From Bacillota bacterium (GTDB lineage: Bacteria; Bacillota; Bacilli; Paenibacillales; Paenibacillaceae), in contig JAEWJS010000152.1 of NCBI GenBank assembly GCA_023386495.1, positions 183,648 to 247,647 of the forward strand: a DNA stretch of 64,000 nucleotides, in the 5' to 3' direction. The position numbers and the translations under genes were made by a program. The number at the start of each line of letters is the position of its first letter. Position 1 is the stretch's first letter. A model generated the notes under the pieces. The model was not told where the DNA came from and did not search any database. It saw only the letters and a list, made by a program, of their open reading frames with translations. This document shows positions 17,064 through 25,386 of this stretch, one piece after another.

Positions 17064-17621
17064 CTACTCTTCCTTAGGAATCAGCTCGAATATTTTCCCA
17101 TTTTCGAGCGCTTCGATGAAACGTAGCAGCCAGCGGTAATATTTTTTCGCTTCGGCGATCTTCGCCTCATCCATCCGCAGCAGCTCGAGCAGCGCGTCAT
17201 TCCCGTCCGCTGAAGCGGTCAACTCCTGGATATCCGACAGCGACTTCGTGAGCGCGCTCATGTTGCTCTCCACGGCCTTGCGCCAGCGAATGGAGAAATA
17301 GTCGGTAAAGTTCGCGTGCCAATCCGGCACCACCTCGTATAGATCCTTCCGCGACCCTTTGCCCCATACCTTGTCGATCATCTTCAGATCCATGAGCGTG
17401 CGGACGCCCGTGCTCATCGATGTCTTGCTCATGCCCATCGTCTGGCTCATCTCGTCCAGCGTAATCGGGCCGTCATGGAAGTACATCTGGCCGTAGAGAT
17501 GGCCTATCGATAATGTAATGCCGTATAAGTCCATATTTTTGCCGATCGAATCGATCACGCGCTCGCGTGCTTTCGATAGCTTGCGCTGTTGTTCCGGGGT
17601 AAGCCCCTCGAGCTCTTTCAT
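17064..17621 (-). CDS. gbsR: GbsR/MarR-type regulator, probable repressor of the opuA operon
   Basis: A 185-residue winged-helix regulator close in length to B. subtilis GbsR (about 180). GGAGG precedes ATG 17621; the ATG 99 bp further upstream has no such site. The N-terminal helix KARERVIDSIGKNMDLYGI and the motif IGHLYGQMYF-HDGPITLDEMSQTMGMSKTSMSTGVRTL are diagnostic of the GbsR family, which respond to choline or glycine betaine. It is divergent from opuAA, so repression of glycine betaine uptake genes is the natural guess; direct repeats at 17791-17817 are a candidate operator. No choline dehydrogenase genes are present here. Confidence 0.88.
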   Translation of the reverse strand: MKELEGLTPEQQRKLSKARERVIDSIGKNMDLYGITLSIGHLYGQMYFHDGPITLDEMSQTMGMSKTSMSTGVRTLMDLKMIDKVWGKGSRKDLYEVVPDWHANFTDYFSIRWRKAVESNMSALTKSLSDIQELTASADGNDALLELLRMDEAKIAEAKKYYRWLLRFIEALENGKIFELIPKEE

Positions 17622-17790
17622 CGCTACCTCCTGCTTATGGCTTCTGTTCGGGAGGCCGTAAGGACTACCGTGTATTCCTTGCACGGGACAAGCCGCGCGC
17701 TCACTTTGTATTGTATGCATAGCTGTGAAGGATTGTAAAGATTGCGATGCGGGAGGAAAATGGCGTTAGATGGATCATACGGAATGATAT

Positions 17791-17817
17791 GTACGTAAAG
17801 TTTAAACTGTACGTAAA
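17791..17817. promoter_or_regulatory. Candidate GbsR operator between gbsR and opuAA
   Basis: Two copies of GTACGTAAA (17791-17799 and 17809-17817) flank the palindrome GTTTAAAC (17800-17807) in the 304-bp divergent gap. Position and symmetry fit an operator for the neighbouring regulator; binding is inferred. The rest of the gap shows only the promoter listed separately. Confidence 0.45.
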
Positions 17818-17836
17818 TTATGAACGGATATAAGCT

Positions 17837-17866
17837 TTGACCCATGAAAGCAGCTCCCATTAGACT
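17837..17866 (+). promoter_or_regulatory. Possible opuA promoter
   Basis: TTGACC (17837-17842) and TAGACT (17861-17866) are 18 bp apart, 60 bp before opuAA. Confidence 0.4.
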
Positions 17867-17925
17867 TATCGCAGTGGTTCATGTGCGTCTATAGGCCCAA
17901 ATAGAGAAGAGGGGGAAGCAAATTC

Positions 17926-19131
17926 ATGGCGATCATCGAAGCGAAGAAGCTAACCAAAATATTTGGCCATGATCCGGCCAAGGCCTTGCCTCTGCTCGGC
18001 AAAGGGTGGTCGAAGGAGAAGATTCATAAGGAAACGAAGCTGACCGTGGGGGTCAATCAAGCGGAGTTCGCGATCGAAGAGGGCGAAATCTTCGTCATCA
18101 TGGGCTTGTCCGGGAGCGGCAAGTCGACGCTGGTACGATTGCTCAACCGACTGATCGAGCCGACGAGCGGGCAGCTGCTATTCCAAGGAACCGATGTCAT
18201 GAAGATGAATGCCGAGCAACTCCGAACGTTCCGGCGGAAAAATATCGGGATGGTGTTCCAGAAGTTTGCGCTTTTCCCGCACCGCACTGTGCTTCAGAAT
18301 GCGGCGTACGGACTAGAAGTACAGGGGATCGAGAAGAAGAAGCGCGAGGCGCTGGCGATGGAATCGCTGAAGCTCGTCGGACTGGAAGGCTGGGAGCATA
18401 GTCGGCCGGATCAATTAAGCGGCGGCATGCAGCAGCGCGTCGGCTTGGCCAGGGGGCTGGCGAATGATCCCGATATTCTGCTGATGGACGAGGCGTTCAG
18501 CGCGCTCGACCCGCTGATCCGCAAAGACATGCAGGACGAGCTCTTGGAGCTGCAAGCCCGGATGAAGAAGACGATCGTCTTCATCACGCATGATCTAGAT
18601 GAAGCGCTGCGCATCGGCGACCGCATCGCGCTGATGAAGGATGGCGTGATCGTGCAGATCGGCACGCCGGAGGAGATCTTGATGAAGCCGGCCAACCCGT
18701 ACGTCGAGCGCTTCGTCGAGGATGTCGACCTTTCGAAGGTGCTGACGGCCTCTCACGTGATGCGCAAGCCGGAGACGATCTATCCGGAGCGCGGTCCGCG
18801 CGTCGCGCTTCAGATCATGCGCGACCGAGGCGTGTCCAGCCTGTACGTGATTGACCGGGGCGTGAAGCTGCTCGGCGTCGTGACGGCCGAGGAGGCCGCA
18901 CAAGCGATCAAGGAGAACAAGCCGCTTGAAGCGGCCATGCAGCGCGAGCTGCCGCGCGTCGCGCCGGACACGCTGCTCTATGAACTGTTCGAGCTGATGG
19001 CGGAGACGAGGCTTCCGGTCGCCGTTGTCGATGAGAATGAACGGCTCCGAGGCATCGTGATCAAAGGCGCGGTGCTGGCGGCGCTGGCTGGAAATGCCGA
19101 TCCCAATGCAGGGGCAGGTGAAGACGGATGA
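17926..19131 (+). CDS. opuAA: Glycine betaine ABC transporter ATP-binding protein OpuAA
   Basis: A 401-residue ATPase of the osmoprotectant family. Walker A GLSGSGKST (about residue 60), signature LSGGMQQRVGLARG and Walker B ILLMDEAFSALDPL are intact; the long N-terminal lead FGHDPAKALPLLGKGWSKEKI is the OpuA/ProV hallmark. Residues of about 280-390 form a CBS-domain pair, the ionic-strength sensor in OpuA systems. The ATG follows AGAGGGGGAAG. It heads an opuAA-AB-AC operon, overlapping opuAB by 4 bp, and lies opposite gbsR. Confidence 0.95.
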   Translation: MAIIEAKKLTKIFGHDPAKALPLLGKGWSKEKIHKETKLTVGVNQAEFAIEEGEIFVIMGLSGSGKSTLVRLLNRLIEPTSGQLLFQGTDVMKMNAEQLRTFRRKNIGMVFQKFALFPHRTVLQNAAYGLEVQGIEKKKREALAMESLKLVGLEGWEHSRPDQLSGGMQQRVGLARGLANDPDILLMDEAFSALDPLIRKDMQDELLELQARMKKTIVFITHDLDEALRIGDRIALMKDGVIVQIGTPEEILMKPANPYVERFVEDVDLSKVLTASHVMRKPETIYPERGPRVALQIMRDRGVSSLYVIDRGVKLLGVVTAEEAAQAIKENKPLEAAMQRELPRVAPDTLLYELFELMAETRLPVAVVDENERLRGIVIKGAVLAALAGNADPNAGAGEDG

Positions 19132-19964
19132 TCATGGGTATTCCCAAGCTGCCGCTCGGCGAAGGCGTCGAATGGCTGGAGGATTGGCTGACCGCGAATT
19201 TCAAGCCGCTCTTCGATGCGATCCGCGCGGTGATCGGCTCCATGGTCGAGAGTCTCGAGACGGGGTTGACCGCCGTTCCTGCACTGATCATGATCGTTCT
19301 TCTGACAGGCCTCACCTGGTATGTTGCCAAATGGCGGATCGGCGTATTCGCGCTGATCGGGCTGTATCTGATCGAGAATCTCGGGCTGTGGGAACAGTCG
19401 ATGCAGACGCTGGCACTTGTGCTCACGGCCTCGATACTATCGATTATTATCGGCGTGCCGCTGGGAATCGCAAGCGCGCGAAGCACGCTGCTCCGCAACG
19501 TGGTCACGCCGGTGCTGGACTTCATGCAGACGATGCCGGCTTTCGTCTACTTGCTGCCTGCCGTATCCTTTTTCCGCCTTGGCGTGGTGCCTGGCATTAT
19601 CGCGTCCATCATATTCGCGGTTCCGCCGACGATTCGCTTGACGAATCTCGGCATCCGCCAAGTGCCGGAAGAGCTGGTCGAGGCAGCGGATGCATTCGGC
19701 TCGACGCCGACGCAGAAGCTCGTGAAGCTGCAGCTGCCGATGGCGATGCCGACGATTATGGCCGGCATCAACCAGACGATCATGCTGTCGCTGTCGATGG
19801 TCGTCTTCGCTTCCATGATCGGGGCGCAGGGCGTCGGGGCGCTCGTGTATCGTGCCGTCACGCAGGTCAAGACCGGTGTCGGCTTCGAGGCGGGCATTGC
19901 GATCGTCATCATGGCTATTCTGCTTGATCGCTTGACGCAAAATGCGTTCAAGAAAAATAAATAG
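19128..19964 (+). CDS. opuAB: Glycine betaine ABC transporter permease OpuAB
   Basis: A 278-residue membrane protein with about seven transmembrane helices. The binding-protein-dependent transport EAA motif is visible as EELVEAADAFGSTPTQKLVKLQLPMAMPTI near residue 185, and MQTMPAFVYLLPAVSFF is typical of ProW/OpuAB. The start codon overlaps the opuAA stop (ATGA), indicating translational coupling. It forms the channel for betaine import together with OpuAA and the lipoprotein OpuAC. Unlike some actinobacterial relatives, the binding protein is not fused to the permease. Confidence 0.94.
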   Translation: MIMGIPKLPLGEGVEWLEDWLTANFKPLFDAIRAVIGSMVESLETGLTAVPALIMIVLLTGLTWYVAKWRIGVFALIGLYLIENLGLWEQSMQTLALVLTASILSIIIGVPLGIASARSTLLRNVVTPVLDFMQTMPAFVYLLPAVSFFRLGVVPGIIASIIFAVPPTIRLTNLGIRQVPEELVEAADAFGSTPTQKLVKLQLPMAMPTIMAGINQTIMLSLSMVVFASMIGAQGVGALVYRAVTQVKTGVGFEAGIAIVIMAILLDRLTQNAFKKNK

Positions 19965-19981
19965 GGGAGTGTTGTAGTTCG

Positions 19982-20842
19982 ATGAGAATGAAAAAATGGG
20001 GTCTGCTCTTGGCGGTTGTCATGCTCGTATCTGTACTGGGTGCGTGCTCGAAGGCCGAAGAGAAGAAGGAGATTAAGCTTGCTTACGTTGCGTGGGATTC
20101 CGAGATTGCCAGCACGAATGTCGTCAAGCACGTGCTCGAGACGAAGCTCGGCTACGAGGTCGAGATGGTGCAGGTCGACGCAGGCCCGATGTGGGCCGGC
20201 ATTGCCGATGGGAGCGCGGATGCGATGGTAGCTGCATGGCTGCCGGGCACGCATGCTTCTTATCTGGAAGAATACGCGGCGAATGTCGTCGATCTGGGTC
20301 CGAACCTGGACGGCACGAAGATCGGCTTGACGGTTCCGGCCTATATGGATATTACGTCGATCGAGGACTTGAAGAATGCTGACGTATCGGCATCGCTGCA
20401 GGACCGCATCGTCGGCATCGAGCCGGGCGCAGGCATTATGATGGCGTCGGAGAAGGCTGTTGCCGAGTATGGCCTCGACAACATCACGCTGCTCGAGAGC
20501 TCGTCGGCCGCGATGGCGCAGGAACTGCAGACGGCATACGACGCGAAGCAGCCGATCGTCGTAACCGGCTGGACGCCGCACTGGATGTTCGCGAAGATGG
20601 ATCTGAAGTATCTGGAGGATCCGAAGGGCGTCTACGGCGGTGACGAGCAGATTCACACGATGGTCCGTACAGGCTTGGAAGGGGATATGAAGGACGCTTA
20701 TGCATTCCTGGACAAGTTCAATTGGACAGCGGATGACATGGCAGCCGTCATGGTCGAGATTCTGGAGGGCAAGTCGCCCGAGGACGCCGCTAAGGCATGG
20801 GTCGAGGCCAACGGCGACAAAGTCGGCGCTTGGCTTGAATAG
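19982..20842 (+). CDS. opuAC: Glycine betaine-binding lipoprotein OpuAC
   Basis: A 286-residue extracellular substrate-binding protein, 17 bp after opuAB with GGGGAG upstream. The signal peptide ends in the lipobox VLGAC with Cys22 as lipidation site. The ligand-binding fold (OpuAC, PF04069) shows KLAYVAWDSEIASTNVVK near the start, WLPGTH in the first lobe and TGWTPHWMF in the second; the tryptophans would form the aromatic cage for the trimethylammonium group. It ends the operon, followed by a strong terminator. Confidence 0.95.
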   Translation: MRMKKWGLLLAVVMLVSVLGACSKAEEKKEIKLAYVAWDSEIASTNVVKHVLETKLGYEVEMVQVDAGPMWAGIADGSADAMVAAWLPGTHASYLEEYAANVVDLGPNLDGTKIGLTVPAYMDITSIEDLKNADVSASLQDRIVGIEPGAGIMMASEKAVAEYGLDNITLLESSSAAMAQELQTAYDAKQPIVVTGWTPHWMFAKMDLKYLEDPKGVYGGDEQIHTMVRTGLEGDMKDAYAFLDKFNWTADDMAAVMVEILEGKSPEDAAKAWVEANGDKVGAWLE

Positions 20843-20867
20843 GGTGTAGAAGCGGGTTGAACAATAA

Positions 20868-20906
20868 AGGAATGGCGCACCTCGACAGCGGGGATGCGCC
20901 ATTCCT
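20868..20906 (+). terminator. Intrinsic terminator of the opuA operon
   Basis: AGGAATGGCGCA (20868-20879) pairs perfectly with TGCGCCATTCCT (20895-20906), followed by ATATTTGT. Confidence 0.75.
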
Positions 20907-20945
20907 ATATTTGTGGAGCTGCTGTGTCGTCGAGGAGCCCGTGCC

Positions 20946-21080
20946 GGTGGCGAAACGAACTTGAAAATTCGCATTCATTCGCCGAATTCGCGGTGCGGTG
21001 GCGAAATGAACTTGAAATTTCGCATTCATTCGCCGAATTCGCGATGCGAAGGCGAAATGAACTTGAAATTTCGCATTCGA
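20946..21080. repeat. 51-bp tandem direct repeat, about 2.7 copies
   Basis: GAACTTGAAAWTTCGCATTC recurs at 20957, 21008 and 21059, exactly 51 bp apart, with the intervening CATTCGCCGAATTCGCGRTGC also conserved between copies. The array lies between the opuA terminator and the converging dioxygenase gene. The intervening sequence is not variable, so it is not CRISPR. Confidence 0.85.
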
Positions 21081-21126
21081 CACTCCTTGCGGCTACTCGC
21101 CTTAGGCCGCCATCGCCGACCAATTT

Positions 21127-21885
21127 TCAATCCAGCGGAATCTTCTTCTTCAGATCCTCCCGCTCGATCGTGGAGTCGTGCCGGATGTAGTGGCAGACAT
21201 AGGAGCGGCGCCAGCGGGTCGAGCGGTTCCGCGTCGACGAGTGAATCAGCAGGCTGTCGAAGAACAGGATATCGCCTTTGTCAAGCACGACCGGAATCTC
21301 CTTGCTGAGATCCACGCCCTCGACCTCATCGGTCCAAGCTTCGTGCTCCTCGAGGTTCTTGACTCGACCGTGTGGCAGAATGCCGATCTTGTGCGAGCCC
21401 GGAATGACGTACAGGCAGCCGTTCTCTTCGTTCGTGTACTCCATGGCTACCCATGCAGCCGTCAGCGAATTCGGCTCGTTCAGTATATAGTAGTAATCTT
21501 GGTGCGCGGCCTGGCCCGGCGTTCCTGGCTCCTTATAGAAATACATGCTCTGCACGCCTGCTGCTTCGTCGCCGAGCAGCTGCGCCAACGCGCCGCGCAC
21601 GATCGGCAGCTTCATCATCTGCAGCGAGAAGCCGTCATGCAGATGCGGGTTGAACAGCCGGACCGAGAAGCGGTCCTTGTCGTCGACGATCTCGCGGCCC
21701 TTGCGCGGGAGCGCCCATTCCGGCATGTTGTCCGAAGCGCGAATCGTCCGAATATGGGCGTTATAAGCATCAATCAGATCATCGCTCACGCCGCGGCGAA
21801 GCACGAGATACCCATTATCGGCGTAGAATTGCTGCTGCTCGGCGGTTAGAGGGGCGAGGCGTTCTTGCTTGTCGGTCATGGACAT
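21127..21885 (-). CDS. Phytanoyl-CoA dioxygenase (PhyH) family Fe(II)/2-oxoglutarate oxygenase
   Basis: A 252-residue PhyH-type oxygenase. AGGAG lies 7 bp before ATG 21885, so that start is chosen over the ATG two codons upstream. The iron ligands are the His and Asp of QAAHQDYYY (about residue 112) and the distal His in FDSLLIHSSTRNRS (about 218), with the Arg shortly after for 2-oxoglutarate. Sequence does not carry the ectoine hydroxylase signature, so substrate is unknown. It converges on opuAC across a terminator and tandem repeats; a role in osmolyte metabolism is possible but only by position. Confidence 0.85.
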   Translation of the reverse strand: MSMTDKQERLAPLTAEQQQFYADNGYLVLRRGVSDDLIDAYNAHIRTIRASDNMPEWALPRKGREIVDDKDRFSVRLFNPHLHDGFSLQMMKLPIVRGALAQLLGDEAAGVQSMYFYKEPGTPGQAAHQDYYYILNEPNSLTAAWVAMEYTNEENGCLYVIPGSHKIGILPHGRVKNLEEHEAWTDEVEGVDLSKEIPVVLDKGDILFFDSLLIHSSTRNRSTRWRRSYVCHYIRHDSTIEREDLKKKIPLD

Positions 21886-22021
21886 CTGCATGCTCCTAAC
21901 GTCGATAGAATTCGGGATGAACCCCGCTTAGACTCAGCATAGTGGAAGAGGGCTGGCGGAACAATGGATCAGATCGACCAGTTTGTGTCTATAATTGATA
22001 TCTGCTCAGCACCATACTGGC

Positions 22022-22071
22022 AAAAAAAGACCTTCGCACGCACGGAGATACCGAGCGCGGAAGGTCTTTTT
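22022..22071. terminator. Bidirectional intrinsic terminator
   Basis: AAAAAGACCTTC (22024-22035) pairs with GAAGGTCTTTTT (22060-22071), giving A-rich and T-rich sides in both directions. It most likely ends the minus-strand gene 22095-22598. Confidence 0.75.
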
Positions 22072-22094
22072 CACATCGTGAATCATTAACCGGA

Positions 22095-22598
22095 TTAAAA
22101 CTCTCTCTTCCGCCTAAGGAGCAGGAAGGCGCCGATTAAGCAGACGATGATCGCGAGAATCGGCTGCGAGTTCGAGATTCTGCTGAGGAACGTGCCGATC
22201 GAGAATACCGCGAAGAAGACAATCGAGAGCACTGTCAGAATATTGATCGGGATGAGCAGGAACTTGTTCCGATTGCCGAACCAATAGAGCTCGAACAGGC
22301 CGACCGCCGGCGCGAGAATGAAGCCCGGCCACATGAAGTGCCAGCCGTCCAGCAGCGTTGCCGTCTGGCATACGAGTCCGACGGTGGTGAGGATGCCGCC
22401 GGGTACGAGGACGCCTACGCCCTTGCGGTTCAATACGGCAAAATACAGCCAATGGAAAAACAAGCCCAGCGGGAGAACGAACAGCGTCGGCCAGAACGTC
22501 GCGAAGATCGTTCCGACGCCGAGCGTCTCCCCCCGGTTCAAGAACATGTAAGCGCCTAGCAGGACCAGCACCGCGCCTGCGATCGCCCGAGGTTTCAT
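22095..22598 (-). CDS. LiaF/DUF5668-type small membrane protein
   Basis: A 167-residue protein with four to five hydrophobic segments starting MKPRAIAGAVLVLLGAYMFL. The pattern of an early G-x-x-L-x-L-x-G-x-Y-x-L helix followed by LFWPTLF-like and GILTTVGLV segments resembles the LiaI/LiaF-type transmembrane domain (DUF5668). AAGGAGA stands 8 bp before the start. The protein lacks the extracytoplasmic LiaF C-terminal domain and ends in RRKREF. Function unknown; no liaRS genes adjoin. Confidence 0.7.
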   Translation of the reverse strand: MKPRAIAGAVLVLLGAYMFLNRGETLGVGTIFATFWPTLFVLPLGLFFHWLYFAVLNRKGVGVLVPGGILTTVGLVCQTATLLDGWHFMWPGFILAPAVGLFELYWFGNRNKFLLIPINILTVLSIVFFAVFSIGTFLSRISNSQPILAIIVCLIGAFLLLRRKREF

Positions 22599-22709
22599 AA
22601 TGGCATTCTCTCCTTCGATTCATATAAGTTGAGCCTAGCATACCATATGGTGGAAGACGGTGTCCTCATTCCATGGGGCAACGATTCCACTAGACCTAAG
22701 TCGGGGAAG

Positions 22710-23492
22710 TCAGGAGCCTGTTGACCGATAATGCCGGACGCCGATGTGCCAGACGCCGAGGCAGGGCAGCAGGAAGAGGAAGCCCGTTAGCGGGGCCAAC
22801 GCGTACAGGAGATCATGGCCGTCGGCTCTGCCGACCAAGTACAGCAGCGGCAGATAGTTGACGCAGCCGAACGGGATGACGAACGTGAAGAACCGCGTTA
22901 CTGCCTTATGATAGATATTCAGCGGGTACTGCGCCATTTCTCTGCCGCCGTCCGTGAAGATGTTCGCCACCTCCAGCCCCTGGATCGTCCAGAAGGACAG
23001 CGTCGCCGCCAGAATGAAGATGCCTGCAAAAATAACGACGCCGCTCGCGATCATAAGGACGAGGGTGAGCACGCGAAGCGATGTCCAGTCGATCGGCAGA
23101 TGGTAGAGCGACCAGCCGAGCACCAGCGCGCTCTGCAGGAGCCGGCCGATGCGTGAGAATTCGAAGGCGGAGCCGAGTACCTGCACGACCGTGCCGCGCG
23201 GCCTGACGAGCAGCCGATCGAAGTCGCCGCGGACGACGAGCGTAGAGAACGAATCGAAGCCGCGGCCGAAACACTCCGCTAGGGCGAACGCCATATGAAT
23301 GACGCCGAAGCACAGCGCGACCTCGTAAAAGTCCCATTCACGAAGCTGTCCGAACCGCTCGAACAGGAAGTAGACCCCTGCTAACAATGCGAACGGGGTG
23401 ATGAATTGACCGAGCGTCAGCAAGAGGAACGAAGTGCGGTATTGCAGCTGGCACTTCAGCAGCATGACGAGATAGCGATAATAGAGCTTCAT
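22710..23492 (-). CDS. ABC-2 family exporter permease, COG3694 type
   Basis: A 260-residue permease starting at ATG 23492 (MKLYYRYLVML); an upstream in-frame ATG at 23567 lies inside the preceding gene and is not used. Six hydrophobic segments and the motifs RGDFDRLLVRPRGTVVQVLGS and PFGCVNYLPLLYL match the ABC2_membrane_6 family that pairs with a second permease and a COG4586 ATPase. Third gene of the operon 25283-22710 and only 4 bp after its partner. This family includes the viologen exporters, so efflux of toxic amphiphiles is possible. Confidence 0.85.
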   Translation of the reverse strand: MKLYYRYLVMLLKCQLQYRTSFLLLTLGQFITPFALLAGVYFLFERFGQLREWDFYEVALCFGVIHMAFALAECFGRGFDSFSTLVVRGDFDRLLVRPRGTVVQVLGSAFEFSRIGRLLQSALVLGWSLYHLPIDWTSLRVLTLVLMIASGVVIFAGIFILAATLSFWTIQGLEVANIFTDGGREMAQYPLNIYHKAVTRFFTFVIPFGCVNYLPLLYLVGRADGHDLLYALAPLTGFLFLLPCLGVWHIGVRHYRSTGS

Positions 23493-23496
23493 CCGC

Positions 23497-24300
23497 CTAA
23501 CCCCCCTGCACGACGACGCGCCGCATGGCACGCGACATCGCGAATCTGCCGATGGCGACGACGGCAATCAGCCATGCCGCCTGGATCCCGATGAGCCGCA
23601 ATGCTTCGGCGTTGCCGATATGTTCCGTGTATACGCGGAACGGCAGGTCGGCCGTCAGCCAGAAGGGCAACAAGTATACGATATCCTGCGCCCAGTTCGG
23701 CATCAGCGGGATCGGAATGGTCATGCCGGCCAGGAATTCGCCGGTGATGCTGAATAGGATGAGTGAGCCGGTCGGCGACATGGTCACGAAGACGGAGATG
23801 TAGATCAGCATCGAGATCGCGACCAAGAGCAGCAGCCCGAGCAGCAGCGTCACCGCGAACAGCAGGGCGGTCAGCGGATCCGGCGGCAGCGACATCCGAT
23901 ACGGCTGCGGCATGAAACAGGCGATGACGAGAATCGGCAGGCAGCGCATCGCGGCGCTGGCCAGGCGCTGCGCCAGCAGCTTCGCGTACCAGAAGCCGTA
24001 CAGGTCGCTCGGCCTGCAGAGCTCGTAGGCGATGTTGCCGGACGTAATGAGCTGGAACAGCTCGTTATCGCGGAACCAGAGCATGATGAACGCGAGAAAA
24101 GCTTGCTGCAGCCACACGTACGTGATCAACTGCGGGAGCGACATGGGCGGATCGACGAGCGCATGCGAATAGAAGGCTTCGAAGACCATGATGAACACGA
24201 AGCCGAAGAAAAATTGCGTGGCGATGCCCGCCAGAGCGGCGGCACGGTATTGGAGCATGTTCGACATGCGCAGCTTGAACACCGAGACGTAGGTCCTCAT
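23497..24300 (-). CDS. ABC-2 family exporter permease, COG4587 type
   Basis: A 267-residue membrane protein with about six transmembrane helices. It starts RTYVSVFKLRMSNMLQYRAAALAG and contains LITSGNIAYELCRPSDLYGFWYAK, the characteristic G-x-I-x-x-E-L-x-R-P motif shared by the two permeases of these exporters. The start overlaps the ATPase stop by 4 bp (ATGA), so expression is coupled. Together with the permease at 22710 it should form a heterodimeric channel. Confidence 0.87.
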   Translation of the reverse strand: MRTYVSVFKLRMSNMLQYRAAALAGIATQFFFGFVFIMVFEAFYSHALVDPPMSLPQLITYVWLQQAFLAFIMLWFRDNELFQLITSGNIAYELCRPSDLYGFWYAKLLAQRLASAAMRCLPILVIACFMPQPYRMSLPPDPLTALLFAVTLLLGLLLLVAISMLIYISVFVTMSPTGSLILFSITGEFLAGMTIPIPLMPNWAQDIVYLLPFWLTADLPFRVYTEHIGNAEALRLIGIQAAWLIAVVAIGRFAMSRAMRRVVVQGG

Positions 24301-25283
24301 GAGATCTGATACTCCTTGTAGAGCTGGACGATAATGTCCTCGATCGGCTGCGATGCGACGGTCAGATCGACGAGCTCCACATGTTGGGACAAGCGCGCCA
24401 GGATGTCGGCCATCGGGACGGCTGTCTCGGGATCAAGGCCGAGAACGGCACGCTCCTGCGACCAGGACAGGACGGCCACGCCCGGCAGATCAGGCGGCGA
24501 GGCATCCGTGCTGCGATAATCGACCGTGATCGACTTGCGGCCGGCGAAACGGCTGCGCATCTGCTCCAGGCTGCCGTCGTAGAGCAGGCTGCCCTTGCCG
24601 ATGAGCAGGATGCGCTGCGCGAGCGCCTCGATGTCATGCATGTCATGCGTCGTCAGGATGACGGTCACGCCGCGTTCCCGGTTGATCGTCTGGATGAACT
24701 GCCTGACCGCGATTTTGGATACGGCATCGAGCCCGATCGTCGGTTCGTCGAGGAATAGGATGCTGGGACTGTGGAGGAGCGAAGCGGCAATCTCGCAGCG
24801 CATGCGCTGGCCGAGACTAAGCTGCCTTACCGGCATATGGACGATGTCGGCCAGGTCGAGCGTTTCGATCAACAGGCTGAGCGTGGCACGATACTCGGCT
24901 TCCGGCACCTTGTAGATGTCCCGCAAGAGCTCGAACGAGTCCATGACCGGGACGTCCCACCAGAGCTGGGAGCGCTGGCCGAAGACGACGCCGATATGCC
25001 TCACGAACGGGACGCGTTCGAGCCAAGGGGTGTAGTCGTTGATTCGGACGGTTCCGCTGTCCGGGACGAGAATGCCGCTCATGACCTTGATCGTCGTGGA
25101 TTTGCCTGCGCCGTTCGGGCCGATGTAGCCGACGATTTCGCCGGGGGCGATGGAGAAGGAGATGTCGCGGAGCGCTTCGACGGTGGTGAATTCCCGATGA
25201 AATAGCGCTTTGACCGCGTGGCGCAGGCCGGGCGATCGCTTCGCCACCCGGAACGTTTTGTTGAGACCATTGACAGTGATCAC
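24297..25283 (-). CDS. ABC exporter ATP-binding protein, COG4586 type
   Basis: A 328-residue ATPase. Walker A GPNGAGKST (about residue 60), signature region LSLGQRMRCEIAASLL and Walker B ILFLDEPTIGLD are intact. The long insertion before Walker A (FRVAKRSPGLRHAVKALFHREFTTVEAL) and GVVFGQRSQLWWDVPVMDSF around the Q loop are diagnostic of the COG4586 family. First gene of a three-gene operon with its own promoter, immediately downstream of a two-component system on the same strand that probably controls it. Confidence 0.92.
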   Translation of the reverse strand: MITVNGLNKTFRVAKRSPGLRHAVKALFHREFTTVEALRDISFSIAPGEIVGYIGPNGAGKSTTIKVMSGILVPDSGTVRINDYTPWLERVPFVRHIGVVFGQRSQLWWDVPVMDSFELLRDIYKVPEAEYRATLSLLIETLDLADIVHMPVRQLSLGQRMRCEIAASLLHSPSILFLDEPTIGLDAVSKIAVRQFIQTINRERGVTVILTTHDMHDIEALAQRILLIGKGSLLYDGSLEQMRSRFAGRKSITVDYRSTDASPPDLPGVAVLSWSQERAVLGLDPETAVPMADILARLSQHVELVDLTVASQPIEDIIVQLYKEYQIS

Positions 25284-25348
25284 GTGAAGGAGTTCCTCCG
25301 ATTTCCGCGGTGCATGACCTGCAGCCGCTGTCGATGTGAAAGGAAGAA

Positions 25349-25378
25349 GATATTACCACCCCCATGATAACGCTGTCA
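25349..25378 (-). promoter_or_regulatory. Promoter of the ABC exporter operon
   Basis: On the minus strand TTGACA (25378-25373) and TAATAT (25354-25349) are 18 bp apart, between the response regulator stop and the ATPase start. Confidence 0.65.
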
Positions 25379-25386
25379 ACGATTAA

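Noticed and set aside
20946..21080. Possible CRISPR array (repeats at 51-bp steps)
   Set aside because: The sequence between the repeats is conserved too, there are only three copies, and no cas genes are near.
21127..21885. Ectoine hydroxylase (EctD) because of proximity to opuA
   Set aside because: The EctD signature around the first iron ligand is absent and no ectABC genes are present.
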